Shown here: positions 18,368 to 28,200 of the stretch, one piece after another | How positions within the stretch are numbered: position 1 is the first letter of the stretch | Layout: each line of letters begins with the position of its first letter | Notes under the pieces: model-generated | The model's input: only the letters and a program-made list of their open reading frames with translations | Database searches by the model: none | What the model was told of the DNA's origin: nothing | Source: JAVWMQ01 sp036646055 | Lineage (GTDB): Bacteria; Bacillota; Clostridia; Peptostreptococcales; Anaerovoracaceae | Length of the DNA stretch: 64,000 nt | Direction: 5' to 3' | NCBI GenBank assembly: GCA_036646055.1 | Contig: JAVXMY010000004.1 | Span: 137,953 to 201,952 of the forward strand | Translations under genes and position numbers: made by a program

Positions 18368-18375
18368 AAAATCTT

Positions 18376-19161
18376 TTATATTATATCACTAAATGGGTTA
18401 GTATTAGAAGTACTTTTTAAAATTTCTACACTTTTCCCAAAAGTTTCTGTTAATTGTTCCCCTAGATTCTCAACAAATAATTGTTCTGTATAATAATGTC
18501 CAGCATCTATTAAGGCTAAATTAATTTCTTTGGCAAACTGTGCTTGATGAAGCTTAACTTCACTGCTTATTACCAAATCACAATCTAATTTTATCACTTC
18601 GTACATTAAATCAAATCCAGATCCTGTACAGATTGCAACCTTCCTTATATCTTTGTCTAAATCACCTACAACTTTAAGTGATGATTTATCCATATTAAGC
18701 CTGTCTGTAATAATATTGATTACGTCAACAAGTTTCTTGTTACCCTGATAACTTCCAATAACACCTGGGTGAGTAATCCCAAGTTTATTTGAGGAAATTA
18801 TATCTAAAAGACCAATTTTGTCTCCCAGATAAAAGTTGTTTCCCTTTTGGCTATTATCAAAAGGTATGTGGCTTGAATAAACAGATATGTCATTCTTAAT
18901 TAAAGAAATTATATAACTACCCTGTACCCCATCTACATCAATACTAGACGGTTTATCAAATAATAGTGGATGGTGTGTAATAATTAAGTCAATTTTTTTA
19001 TTGATTGCTTCATTTACCACTTCTGAATTTATTTCAAGACAAATTAAAATTCTATTAACTTCTCCTTTAGTTTTAATTTGAATCCCTGAATTATCCCAAG
19101 GTTCTCCTAGTTCTAAAGGTGCAATTTCTTCAATTTGCCTTACAATATCTCTAATATCCAT
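18376..19161 (-). CDS. Nif3-like dinuclear metal center protein
   Basis: A 261-residue cytosolic protein of the NIF3/YqfO family (often labelled GTP cyclohydrolase I type 2). The metal ligands appear in PWDNSGIQ near residue 22, the central ITHHPLLF motif near residue 61, and the C-terminal DAGHYYTEQ near residue 220. The family forms hexamers with two metal ions per subunit; its physiological reaction is not settled. It lies 9 nt after trmK and in the trmK-rpoD-dnaG run, an arrangement that recurs widely in Firmicutes. Confidence 0.92.
   Translation of the reverse strand: MDIRDIVRQIEEIAPLELGEPWDNSGIQIKTKGEVNRILICLEINSEVVNEAINKKIDLIITHHPLLFDKPSSIDVDGVQGSYIISLIKNDISVYSSHIPFDNSQKGNNFYLGDKIGLLDIISSNKLGITHPGVIGSYQGNKKLVDVINIITDRLNMDKSSLKVVGDLDKDIRKVAICTGSGFDLMYEVIKLDCDLVISSEVKLHQAQFAKEINLALIDAGHYYTEQLFVENLGEQLTETFGKSVEILKSTSNTNPFSDII
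18380..18385 (-). promoter_or_regulatory. -10 element upstream of rnpB, inside the end of the nif3 gene
   Basis: A TATAAT hexamer on the minus strand lies within the last codons of the upstream Nif3-like gene, 12 nt before the mature RNA 5' end. The matching -35 region is weak (TTCTAA-like at about 17 nt). Confidence 0.45.
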
Positions 19162-19170
19162 ATTAATAAC

Positions 19171-19863
19171 CTATAAGCTTTCTAAGTACTTAATATTATT
19201 TTCAATTGCAGCAACATCTTCCTTCCCAATGTTTTTGCTATTACCCATTGAAGTTAATATTCTCTTTTCTCTTTCAATCTTACTATCAATAAACTCTCTT
19301 ACTAATGGATCATTACTTTTGGCAAGCCAAATAGGCATTTCCCACTTAATTGAATCTGGGCCAGCATCTATTCTCATTGATTCTTCTGCTTCACCTGGTA
19401 CTGCTGTAATGATCTCACAAATAAATCTACCTTCTCTAACAAGTTGTTCATTGGTGATTATAAACCCTTTTTTAATAAGCCAGTATCTTAACCTTCCTTG
19501 TGCAGTTCTTGGCTGCATAATAAGTTTCTTTAGATTTTTTGCTTTTTTTAAATCTTTGCCAATTATTTCAGTAATTAAAACTCCGCCCATTCCTGCGATT
19601 ATTACATTATCTACTTCGTTTTCTTTTATAACTTTAAGTCCATTTCCTAGCCTTAAATCAAACTTAGTATCCGGACATATTTCTTCGCAATTTTCTCTTG
19701 CTTTTTTTAGAGAACCTTTACTTACATCAGTCATAATCACCTTTGGAGATATACCTTCCATTTGTAAATACATTGGTAAGTATCCATGATCTGTACCTAT
19801 GTCAGCTACAGATTCCCCTTTTTCTATTTCATTTGCTATTGCCATTAACCTTGGTGTCAACAT
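19171..19863 (-). CDS. trmK: tRNA (adenine(22)-N(1))-methyltransferase
   Basis: A 230-residue Rossmann-fold methyltransferase that uses S-adenosylmethionine to form m1A22 in tRNA. The N-terminal sequence LTPRLMAIANEI is followed by VADIGTDHGYLPMYL (SAM motif I, about 19-33) and by VIIAGMGGVLITEII near residue 88, both typical of TrmK/YqfN. The length matches the family. It lies between rpoD and nif3, the usual Firmicutes setting for this gene. Confidence 0.93.
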   Translation of the reverse strand: MLTPRLMAIANEIEKGESVADIGTDHGYLPMYLQMEGISPKVIMTDVSKGSLKKARENCEEICPDTKFDLRLGNGLKVIKENEVDNVIIAGMGGVLITEIIGKDLKKAKNLKKLIMQPRTAQGRLRYWLIKKGFIITNEQLVREGRFICEIITAVPGEAEESMRIDAGPDSIKWEMPIWLAKSNDPLVREFIDSKIEREKRILTSMGNSKNIGKEDVAAIENNIKYLESL

Positions 19864-19877
19864 ATTGCATATCCTTC

Positions 19878-21023
19878 CTATTCTAAGTAGTCCTTTAGTT
19901 TCTTGCTTCTGCTTGGATGTCTAAGTTTTCTTAGAGCCTTAGCTTCTATCTGTCTAATTCTTTCTCTTGTTACTTCAAATTGCTTACCAACTTCTTCTAA
20001 AGTTCTAGCTCTACCATCTTCTAGACCAAATCTTAACTTAAGAACTTTTTGTTCTCTTTCTGTTAGAGTATCTAAAACTTCAACAAGTTGTTCCTTAAGC
20101 ATACTAAAAGCAGCAGCTTCTGCAGGTGCAGGTACATCATCGTCTGGAATAAAATCACCTAAATGACTATCTTCTTCTTCCCCGATTGGTGTTTCCAAAG
20201 AAACAGGTTCCTGGGCAATTTTAAGTATTTCTCTTACTTTTTCTTCTGTTATATCCATTTCAGCTGCAATTTCTTCAGGAGTAGCTTCTCTACCATATTC
20301 CTGAAGTAGCTGTCTTTGGATTCTCATTAATTTATTAATTGTTTCTACCATGTGAACTGGAATTCTAATAGTTCTAGCTTGGTCCGCAATAGACCTGGTA
20401 ATTGCCTGCCTAATCCACCATGTTGCATATGTACTAAACTTATACCCTTTTCTCCAATCAAACTTATCTACGGCCTTAATAAGCCCTAGATTGCCCTCTT
20501 GAATTAAGTCAAGGAAAAGCATACCTCTTCCAACATATCTTTTGGCAATACTTACAACTAGTCTTAAATTTGCTTCACAAAGTTTCTGTTTAGCATACTG
20601 CTCTCCAGCTTCCATTCGCTTAGCTAAATCTATTTCTTCCTCTGCTGTTAACAAAGGAACCTTACCAATTTCCTTAAGATACATCCTAACAGGATCATCT
20701 ACTGCTATATTCTTTGGCAATGTTGATTCAAGTTCAACTTCTTTCTTGCCTGTTTTTTTATTTTCCACAATGGCTTCATCAATTACAACGTCTCCATCGT
20801 GTTCTATTTCAATTAGTTCTTCTTCATCTGGTTGATCATCTGTAGAAAACTCAATTCCTTTCGAAATTAAACTATCATAAATATCGTCAATTTCTTTTTT
20901 GTCAATTTGAACCTTTTCAAGATGATTTTCCACCTGTCCATAAGAAAGCTTCTTATCTTTAGCTAACTTCGTTAATTCCTCTACAATAACCTCAACAGTT
21001 ACTCCTGCGTTTTTTTCTTCCAA
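19878..21023 (-). CDS. rpoD: RNA polymerase primary sigma factor
   Basis: A 381-residue housekeeping sigma factor (SigA). An N-terminal sigma 1.1-like region (about 1-75) and an acidic stretch precede region 1.2 (DPVRMYLKEIG, about 104-114). Region 2 (GLIKAVDKFDWRKGYKFSTYATWWIRQAI) and region 4 (LRFGLEDGRARTLEEVG with a helix-turn-helix ending RERIRQIEAKALRKL) follow in order. The start is TTG at 21023, one nucleotide after the dnaG stop, with a run of five G about 9 nt upstream. The tight link to dnaG is the macromolecular-synthesis operon arrangement. Confidence 0.97.
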   Translation of the reverse strand: MEEKNAGVTVEVIVEELTKLAKDKKLSYGQVENHLEKVQIDKKEIDDIYDSLISKGIEFSTDDQPDEEELIEIEHDGDVVIDEAIVENKKTGKKEVELESTLPKNIAVDDPVRMYLKEIGKVPLLTAEEEIDLAKRMEAGEQYAKQKLCEANLRLVVSIAKRYVGRGMLFLDLIQEGNLGLIKAVDKFDWRKGYKFSTYATWWIRQAITRSIADQARTIRIPVHMVETINKLMRIQRQLLQEYGREATPEEIAAEMDITEEKVREILKIAQEPVSLETPIGEEEDSHLGDFIPDDDVPAPAEAAAFSMLKEQLVEVLDTLTEREQKVLKLRFGLEDGRARTLEEVGKQFEVTRERIRQIEAKALRKLRHPSRSKKLKDYLE

Positions 21024-21024
21024 C

Positions 21025-22770
21025 TTATTTACCCCCTGTTGCTCTCTCTTTTTGAAGATCCATTAACTCTTTTGTTAATCTCCTAATATCTTCAATATTA
21101 TCGTTTTCATCAGCTATGGAAATCCTCATTATTAATTCCCTCTCTGCTGACACTAAGTATTCTTCTCTATATGTTTTAACACATTGGTTGAATATTTCAT
21201 CGGTTTTACCAGCTAATTTAATGTTTTTATCAATATTCATTAAAATTTGCCGGTGATCAGACTCCAAACTGTCTAGTAATAAATTTATATCAATTTCTTC
21301 ACCTTCTTTATATATATTCCTAATTTCAGAAATAATATTCTTACCAGCTTCACTTACAAAAATATTTTTGTGACTATTTAGTTTATCTAAATAAATGCTA
21401 TCTGTCAAAACAATTTTAATAAAATTCTTCTCAAGTGGCGAAATTAAATTACTTAATTCTAAATTACTTTCTTCATTATCTGTGGGAATTACAACTTCAG
21501 TCTGTTCTCCTCCAGTAATTTCAGTTCTAAATGCACCTTCAGAAATACTATATTTAGAAGCCAGTTTCTTAATGTAAACATCTGCTTCTACAGGATTTAA
21601 TGATTTCAAAAATTCTGAAGCCTCTTTTAAAAACAAAACTCTTTCACTTGTAATCTGAAGATCATATTTACTTGCTATTTTAAAAATTCTAAACTCTGGA
21701 TAATCAAGAGCCTTATTAACTAAATCTTCAAAGGCTAGTTTACCCTTAGCTTTAATAAAATCATCTGGATCCTTACCATCTGTAACCGTAAGAATTTTAA
21801 CCACCAATCCAAGTTTATAAAGAATTTCACTACCTCTAATAGCCGCTGTAACACCTGCATTATCTGCGTCATATGCAAGGACAATATTCTTAGTATATCG
21901 TTTAAGTAGTTTTCCTTGTTCCTCCGTTAGTGCAGTGCCAAGTGATGCTGCAACATTTGTTACACCGCCTTGGTAAAGAGAAACAACATCCATATAACCT
22001 TCAACAACTATAGCCTTATCCTTATTTTGGATTTGATTTTTTGTGGCATTTAGTCCATAAAGATTATTTTTCTTATGAAATACTGGTGTTTCTTGTGAGT
22101 TTAAATATTTAGGTGTATCATCGCCTAAAGCTCTTCCGCCAAATCCAATGACCTTTCCAGCAGTATTTTGAATAGGAAAAATCACTCGATTTCTAAATCT
22201 ATCAAAGTATTTGCCTTTGGAATGAGAAATCAGACCCATTTCAACCATTTTATCTTCTTTATAGCCCTTTGACTTCAAATGCTTATATAAACTATCCCAT
22301 GATGGGTCGGCATATCCAATACCAAAGGTATGTAAAGTTTCTTTACTTAATCCTCTTTTGATAACATAATCAAGACCAGGATTTTGGGTGGCTCTTAGTC
22401 CCTTATAAAAAAAGGTGGCCGCATCCCTGTTCATCTCATATAGTTGACTTTTATTTTGCGAATTGTTATACCCTTGCTGTACATCAACTCCACATTGACT
22501 TCCTAGTTTTTCTAAAGCCTCATTAAACTCTAAGTTATAATATCTTTTAACAAACTCTATTACGTCTCCAGTGGCATTACAACCAAAACAGGTAAAAATC
22601 TGCTTATTAGGTGACACCACAAAAGAAGGTGTCTTCTCATTATGGAATGGACAACAACCTTTGTAATTACTGCCTGCTTTCTTCAAAGAAACTACACTTC
22701 CAATAATTTCAACAATATCACACCTGCTTTTTATTTCATCTATAACATTATTAGTTTGTTGTTTAGACAT
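21025..22770 (-). CDS. dnaG: DNA primase
   Basis: A 581-residue enzyme that makes RNA primers for lagging-strand synthesis. The zinc-binding motif is C-CPFHNEKTPSF with FTCFGC (about 41-65). The DnaG catalytic core follows, with the TOPRIM residues in VEGYMDV (about 258-264) and AYDADNAG (about 307-314). The C-terminal part (about 440-575) should bind DnaB helicase. The length is standard. It leads the dnaG-rpoD-trmK-nif3 run. Confidence 0.97.
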   Translation of the reverse strand: MSKQQTNNVIDEIKSRCDIVEIIGSVVSLKKAGSNYKGCCPFHNEKTPSFVVSPNKQIFTCFGCNATGDVIEFVKRYYNLEFNEALEKLGSQCGVDVQQGYNNSQNKSQLYEMNRDAATFFYKGLRATQNPGLDYVIKRGLSKETLHTFGIGYADPSWDSLYKHLKSKGYKEDKMVEMGLISHSKGKYFDRFRNRVIFPIQNTAGKVIGFGGRALGDDTPKYLNSQETPVFHKKNNLYGLNATKNQIQNKDKAIVVEGYMDVVSLYQGGVTNVAASLGTALTEEQGKLLKRYTKNIVLAYDADNAGVTAAIRGSEILYKLGLVVKILTVTDGKDPDDFIKAKGKLAFEDLVNKALDYPEFRIFKIASKYDLQITSERVLFLKEASEFLKSLNPVEADVYIKKLASKYSISEGAFRTEITGGEQTEVVIPTDNEESNLELSNLISPLEKNFIKIVLTDSIYLDKLNSHKNIFVSEAGKNIISEIRNIYKEGEEIDINLLLDSLESDHRQILMNIDKNIKLAGKTDEIFNQCVKTYREEYLVSAERELIMRISIADENDNIEDIRRLTKELMDLQKERATGGK

Positions 22771-22928
22771 TATCTCTCCTTAAAAATATACCCTATATTA
22801 TCATATACACCGTTTTGTCCATAATTACTTTTATTTTTTGAAAAAAATTTAATTTTTTTAATTAAGATAACAAAAAACGTTGATTTAGTGACATTCATCA
22901 CATTATCATCACATAACTCATACTTTTT

Positions 22929-22957
22929 TTGACAAAATGTTTATCTGAACTTATACT
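22929..22957 (+). promoter_or_regulatory. Promoter of the secreted glucosaminidase gene
   Basis: A TTGACA -35 (22929-22934), a 17-nt spacer and a TATACT -10 (22952-22957) precede an AAAAAAGGAG ribosome site and the ATG at 22987. Confidence 0.75.
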
Positions 22958-22986
22958 TCAAACATAAAAGAAAAAAGGAGTATTTT

Positions 22987-23541
22987 ATGTTTAATAAAAG
23001 CAAGTTAATATTTACATTAGTTTTAATTCTAACCCTTGCATTTTCTACAGCATTTTCATTTGCTGCTGGAGGCAAAACAACAGGAAGAAAAGTTCCTGCT
23101 TATTCTTCTTCTCAGGTCACTAAATTGGATTTAACAAAACCTAGTGGAGTAACATACAAAGAATTAGCCAATGCAAGTAGATTTGACACCTTAGATGGTC
23201 TTTATGCTGAATTCAAAAGAGCTGAAAAGAAATATAGAGTTAATGCTGTATTCTTAATGGCACTTTCAATTGTTGAAAGCGGTGGTGGCCAAAATATGTA
23301 TAGAGAGAATAATATGTTTGGATATGGCGGCAAGAATTACCGTTCTAAAGCAGCAGGTATTCAAGATGTTGCTAAGGGCTTATCTCAAAATTACTTATCA
23401 GAAAACGGTAGATACTACAAAGGCAAAACAATTGGTGCGGTTAACAAATATTACTGCACATCATCAATATGGACAAGCAAGGTAGCTACTCAGATGAGTT
23501 ACATTTATAAGAATATTAGTAAACAAGTTGCTAACAAATAA
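22987..23541 (+). CDS. Secreted glucosaminidase-domain protein
   Basis: A 184-residue exported protein. The N-terminal signal peptide (KSKLIFTLVLILTLAFSTAFSFA in segments, cleavage near residue 27) is followed by a short linker and a glucosaminidase (FlgJ/AcmA-like) domain. The domain begins near residue 72 with the acidic VNAVFLMALSIVESGGG segment, where the Glu is the likely catalytic acid, and continues with NNMFGYGGKNYRSKAAGI. It should cleave between GlcNAc and MurNAc in peptidoglycan, or bind it. No SH3 or LysM wall-binding repeat is present. A strong promoter and terminator make it monocistronic. Confidence 0.85.
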   Translation: MFNKSKLIFTLVLILTLAFSTAFSFAAGGKTTGRKVPAYSSSQVTKLDLTKPSGVTYKELANASRFDTLDGLYAEFKRAEKKYRVNAVFLMALSIVESGGGQNMYRENNMFGYGGKNYRSKAAGIQDVAKGLSQNYLSENGRYYKGKTIGAVNKYYCTSSIWTSKVATQMSYIYKNISKQVANK

Positions 23542-23545
23542 AAAA

Positions 23546-23562
23546 ATCGGGTTTAACCCGAT
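23546..23562. terminator. Bidirectional terminator after the glucosaminidase gene
   Basis: A palindrome, ATCGGGT with ACCCGAT around TTA, is flanked by A-runs on the left and a T-run on the right. It can serve both the plus-strand glucosaminidase gene and the minus-strand polyferredoxin gene. Confidence 0.9.
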
Positions 23563-23567
23563 TTTTT

Positions 23568-24398
23568 TTATTTCTTAATATTCAATCCACTTGTAATTGC
23601 ATTTTGATTACATGCAGTTTTACAATCACCACATCTAATACATTCTGCTGAGTTAATGTTTTTTAGTACATCAACACCCATTTTACAAGTTTTTACGCAT
23701 TCTTTACATCCATTACATTTATTAAAGTCAACTTTCATCTGATAAAAGCTTAGTTTATTAAACATTCCATAAAAGGCTCCTAATGGACATAGATACTTAC
23801 AAAATGGTCTATAGACTATCATAGATAGTATTATTATAGAAAGCAATATTAGCATTTTGAATGAAAATATAAATCCAAGAGTATATCTTAATGTTGGATT
23901 GGTTATTATTAATGGTATACCAGCTTCAAATGTTCCAGCTGGGCATAGCCACTTACAAAACATAGGTTCACCAAGTCCTGTACTATCAACAATTACAACT
24001 GGTAGAATAATGACAAATAAGACTAGTACAATATATTTTAAGAACCTTAACTTTTTATCTATATTAGTATTAATCTTTCGTTTTTTTATTTTAACTTTGT
24101 ATAGCAAATCTTGAAAAAAGCCAAATGGGCACAAAAATCCGCAAACTAAACGACCCATCATTATTCCCAAAAACAGCAAAATCCCAATTATAAAGTAAGG
24201 AACGTTTTTTTCCCTACCTGCTAAAGCTGACTGTAGAGAACCTATTGGGCAAGAGCCTATGGCACCTGGGCAGGAATAGCAATTTAAGCCAGGTACACAA
24301 GCCATTTTTAGATTTCCAGAATATATTTTTCCTTGAAAAAAGCCTATAACATAACCATTGCTTATTATAGTTGATAGCAACTGAATTTTATGCCTCAT
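23568..24398 (-). CDS. Membrane polyferredoxin (NapH/CcoG-like 4Fe-4S protein)
   Basis: A 276-residue membrane protein with about five helices. Cytoplasmic loops carry the paired motifs CGFLCPFGFFQD and CKYLCPLGAF, and another loop has CKWLCPAG. The C-terminus is an 8Fe ferredoxin (CNGCKECVKTC and CIRCGDCKTAC, about 224-266). The NapH/YccM group passes electrons across or along the membrane. It is the third gene of a tlpA / CXXC-protein / polyferredoxin operon, so a role in supplying electrons to an extracytoplasmic thiol system is likely but inferred. The ATG at 24398 has GGAG 9 nt upstream; a TTG three codons earlier is possible. Confidence 0.88.
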   Translation of the reverse strand: MRHKIQLLSTIISNGYVIGFFQGKIYSGNLKMACVPGLNCYSCPGAIGSCPIGSLQSALAGREKNVPYFIIGILLFLGIMMGRLVCGFLCPFGFFQDLLYKVKIKKRKINTNIDKKLRFLKYIVLVLFVIILPVVIVDSTGLGEPMFCKWLCPAGTFEAGIPLIITNPTLRYTLGFIFSFKMLILLSIIILSMIVYRPFCKYLCPLGAFYGMFNKLSFYQMKVDFNKCNGCKECVKTCKMGVDVLKNINSAECIRCGDCKTACNQNAITSGLNIKK

Positions 24399-24399
24399 A

Positions 24400-24528
24400 T
24401 CATCCAACTCCTATACATTCTAAGCAAACCCTAATTGCCTTATTCATTACTTCTTGGTGCTGTCCAATATATATCCCTACGCCTACAAGAACTAATGCTA
24501 AAAATAAAACTGTAATTTTAATTTTCAT
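24400..24528 (-). CDS. CD1871A-family CXXC motif-containing small protein
   Basis: A 42-residue ORF. It has one N-terminal hydrophobic helix (about 5-22) starting KIKITVLFLA, a short hydrophilic linker, and a C-terminal RVCLECIGVG, where CLEC is the CXXC motif. It matches the short clostridial proteins named after CD1871A of Clostridioides difficile, which lie between a TlpA lipoprotein and a 4Fe-4S membrane protein. The ATG overlaps the tlpA stop (TAATG) and its TGA is one nucleotide from the polyferredoxin ATG, so all three are tightly coupled. The CXXC probably faces outside or the membrane surface; its redox partner role is inferred. Confidence 0.85.
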   Translation of the reverse strand: MKIKITVLFLALVLVGVGIYIGQHQEVMNKAIRVCLECIGVG

Positions 24529-25070
24529 TATTTAATGTAACCTTTCGCCATTTTGATATATTCTCCAGAAATATCTTTTGAATCTGGTACCCCTATATGA
24601 TCTCCTACTATTTCACCTTTTTGATTAATAAATAATGTTGTTGGTGTCATTGTATAATTGTTCATAAAATTATTCCAAATTTCATCATTTAAATAGATTA
24701 TTTTATAATCTTTTTTTGATGATCCTGTTAGTTTATATATTTCACTTTTAGGCGCTGTTTTATCTGTAACCACTGTTACAAGTTGAGCGTCATCAGGTAA
24801 ATTCTTGTTAAGTTTTAAAACTTCAGGCATTTCATATAGACATGGACTACAATCAACTGACCATAATTTAAGAACAGTCAACTTTTTTTCTTTAAAGATT
24901 TCATCGCTAACGGTTTCGTCCTCAATGGTTTTGGCAGTAAACTGCCCTACAGATTTGCCACTAGTTTGACTTTCTCCGCTACTATTTTCCGTACCATCAT
25001 TTTGCCCACAAGCTACCATAATTAGGGAGAGAACTAATACAACTGTAACTACTAATACTTTCTTTTTCAT
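24528..25070 (-). CDS. TlpA-like thiol-disulfide reductase lipoprotein
   Basis: A 180-residue lipoprotein. The signal peptide ends in the lipobox LIMVACG (lipidated Cys near residue 22), and a Ser/Gly-rich linker follows. A thioredoxin fold starts near residue 45 with the catalytic CSPC in LWSVDCSPCLYEMPEV (about 72-87) and has the cis-Pro region MTPTTLFINQKG. It should act outside the membrane in disulfide reduction or exchange. The start is ATG at 25070 with GAGGTG just upstream; a GTG at 25082 would contain that ribosome site and is rejected. It leads the three-gene thiol/electron operon. Confidence 0.9.
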   Translation of the reverse strand: MKKKVLVVTVVLVLSLIMVACGQNDGTENSSGESQTSGKSVGQFTAKTIEDETVSDEIFKEKKLTVLKLWSVDCSPCLYEMPEVLKLNKNLPDDAQLVTVVTDKTAPKSEIYKLTGSSKKDYKIIYLNDEIWNNFMNNYTMTPTTLFINQKGEIVGDHIGVPDSKDISGEYIKMAKGYIK

Positions 25071-25165
25071 TTCACACCTCACTTTTGAAAAATTATCGTG
25101 TTTATCTATACCCTTTACCTCTTATACAAAACAGTTATATTTAATATAAATAATTAAAAACAAAA

Positions 25166-25189
25166 GACACGAGAGTTAGTTCCCGTGTC
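25166..25189 (-). terminator. Terminator of the transhydrogenase-like operon
   Basis: On the minus strand GACACGGGA pairs with TCTCGTGTC (one G-T wobble) around a six-base loop, followed by TTTTGTTTTT. It lies 27 nt after the stop of the 1170-residue subunit. Confidence 0.88.
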
Positions 25190-25216
25190 ATTTTTGTTTT
25201 ATAATATATAACTATA

Positions 25217-28200
25217 TTATTCTGTCATGCAAGCAGGTACTGGAAGTCTATCAACCATTACGTTAAATAGGTTGTCTGTTGATCTTAGAGGGTCAACAAA
25301 GATTCCATCTTCTACTGGTACAAACTTAGCGAATTCAGGCTTTAAGGCTCCACCTAATACTTGACCGATTTCAGCATATTTATATCTTGGAATTTCATCA
25401 TCCATTTCATATGAAATGTCTGCTGTGTCATCCCAACCTAGGTCTACTTCGTAAACTCCTGCGATTTCTACTGGAATTTCCCAGTTTTCTAAAACAATTC
25501 CTTCATCTACAGCAGGTTCAACTGGCATTAGTCGTCTTTCTGTATTTGTATATGTTCCGTCTGCAGAAGCAAATCCTGTTCCTGGAATAATTACATCAGC
25601 TATATCAGTTGTTTCTGTTCTATGAGTATCTGAAACCATTAAGAATTCTAAGTCCTTTAGAAGTTCTGTATCTGGATTTTCCCCGAAACATAGTAGAGCT
25701 TTAACTCCATCCATTGCTTCATCACCATTTATAATACCCATATCGATTAGACCCTGAGAGTTGTTCTTAGGTTTAATTGCTAAGATACCATCTCTTGGAG
25801 TTCCAATATGTCCTGATAATAATGCAATATCAGAAATTAATGTAGCACAATCTGTTGATACAAAGTTTTCAGCATATACTATCATTGCTTTTTTTGCTTC
25901 AGCATATAATTTTGCAACTTCAGCAATTTCATCTGAAACCTTAACATTAGCTAGGCTTCCTTTGAATTCTTCAAATCCAGAGATTTCTGAAGTTTTGCCT
26001 AGGTCTAATAATGTCTTTGCAATACCCTTTAGTGGAGTTAAATCATTTGCTGTGTAAATAACTTTGTATGCAAATTCAAAGTGCTGTTCAAATCCTTCTG
26101 GGTTAATTAGTACAACCTTAGCTCCAGCTTCAGCAGCCTGTTTTAGTTTTAGCTGAATTACTGGATTATCTACTGTGTTAAATCCTGTTACAAGAATAAC
26201 ATTTGTTGAAAGCAATTCATCAATTGTGTTAGGTGTAGAATCTAAACCTAAAACTTTTTCTAAACCACTTTCTCTCTTATTGAAGCAAAGTGTTTTAGCT
26301 CCAATAACATCTGCTAAGGCTTTCATTGCATAAGCTTCTTCATTTGTATATCTATCTGAAATAGATACAGCAACAGCATTTTTGCCGTATTTAGTTGCAA
26401 TTGATTCTGCCTTTTTGGCTGTCATCATAATTGCATCATCATAATTAGCATATCTTAATTTATCACCAAGCTTAATAATTGGTTCTTCAATTTTGCCTTC
26501 TAATAGTGCAGTGTCAAATCCCCACTTGCCTTTACCACAAGCCAATCCAGCGTTAACATAACCTTCTGTATCTGGGTTAGCCTTAATTAGCATATCTCCA
26601 CAAGATTCAAGAAGTAAGCTACATCCAACTGAACAGTATGAGCATGTTGTTTCTGTTATTTCAGTCTCTACTGGAACTTCTTTGGCAACAGTCTGTCTTT
26701 CCTGTAGTGCTCCTGTAGGACAAACGCTTACACACTGACCACAAGAGACACAACCTGAATCGATTAGTGGTTTCTCTAGGTTAGGCTTAACAACAGTATC
26801 AAATCCTCTGTCTACTAATCCTAAAGCACCAATACCCATTACTTCATCACAAACTCTTACACAAAGTCCGCAAAGAATACATTTGTTTGGATCTCTTACG
26901 ATAAATGGATGGTCATCTTCAAATTCAATTGCATTTTTCTCTCCAGCAAATCTGTCAGGTTTAACATCATACTGGTTAGCAAAATCAATTAACTTACATT
27001 CGTAGTAGTCATGACAACCACATTCTAAACATCTATCTGCTTCATCAATAGCTTCTTCTTCAGTATATCCTGCTGGAATTACTTCAAGGAAGTTATCTTT
27101 TCTTTCTTTTGCTTCAAGAAGTGTTAATTCAGGTCTGCCCATTCTTTCTCTATCTTCAAATGTTCTTTCTGTAATATCGTCTCTTGTAACAACATATTCA
27201 GGTTCAAATGCTGCATCTTCACCATTTAGATAAGCATCTACAACATTCGCAACCTTCTTAGCATCTGCAATTGATTCAACAGCAATGGAAATCTTATCAT
27301 TACCACAGTCTCCGCCAGCAAATACTCCAGGTATACTTGTTCTAAATGTATCTTTGTCGTAAACAATAGCACCCTTCTTAGTTTTATCAATATCATCAAA
27401 CATTGAAGCATCAACAGCCTGTCCAATTGCAAGGATAACTGTATCAACAGCAATAGTTTCTGTTTTACCTTCAATAGGCATAGGTCTTCTTCTACCAGAA
27501 GCATCAGGTTCACCAAGTTCCATAACCTGTAAAACAACTTCGTTTACTCTACCTTCAGCATCTGTTTTGATTTCAATTGGGTTAGTTAAGCTTTTGAAGA
27601 TTACTCCCTCTTCTTCACCTTCTACAATTTCAACCATATCTGCAGGCATTTCATCCTTAGTTCTTCTATAAACATTATATACGTTTTCAGCGCCTAATCT
27701 AACAGCTGTTCTACATGCGTCCATAGCAGTATTACCACCACCAACAATAGCAACGTTTTTACCTAGATCCATAGGTTCATTTCTAACAACCTTACGTAAG
27801 AAGTCAATACCTCCAACAACGCCATCAGCATCTTCACCTTTACATCCAACACCTGTTGATAACCAAGCACCAATTCCTAGAATTACTGCATCAAAGTCTT
27901 TGTAAATTGATTCAAATGGAACATCTACGCCAACTTTAGTATCTGTAATAATTTCAACGCCCATAGCTTCAATTGTTGCAACTTCTTCATCAACTACAGC
28001 CTTAGGTAGTCTATATTCTGGAATACCATAACGAAGCATTCCCCCAGCTTTAGGCATTGATTCAAAAATTGTTACCTCATGGCCTCTCTGTCTTAAGAAG
28101 TATGCTGCAGATAGTCCCATAGGACCTCCACCGATAATAGCAACAGATTTACCAGTTAATTCATCAATTTCTGGAATAAATCTTTCTGCATCCATTAAGT

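Noticed and set aside
18136..18493. Plus-strand ORFs of 94 and 97 residues
   Set aside because: They run antisense through the RNase P RNA and the 3' end of nif3, with no family features.
19229..19789. 186-residue plus-strand ORF
   Set aside because: Antisense shadow of trmK; composition follows the complement of a coding strand and there is no ribosome site.
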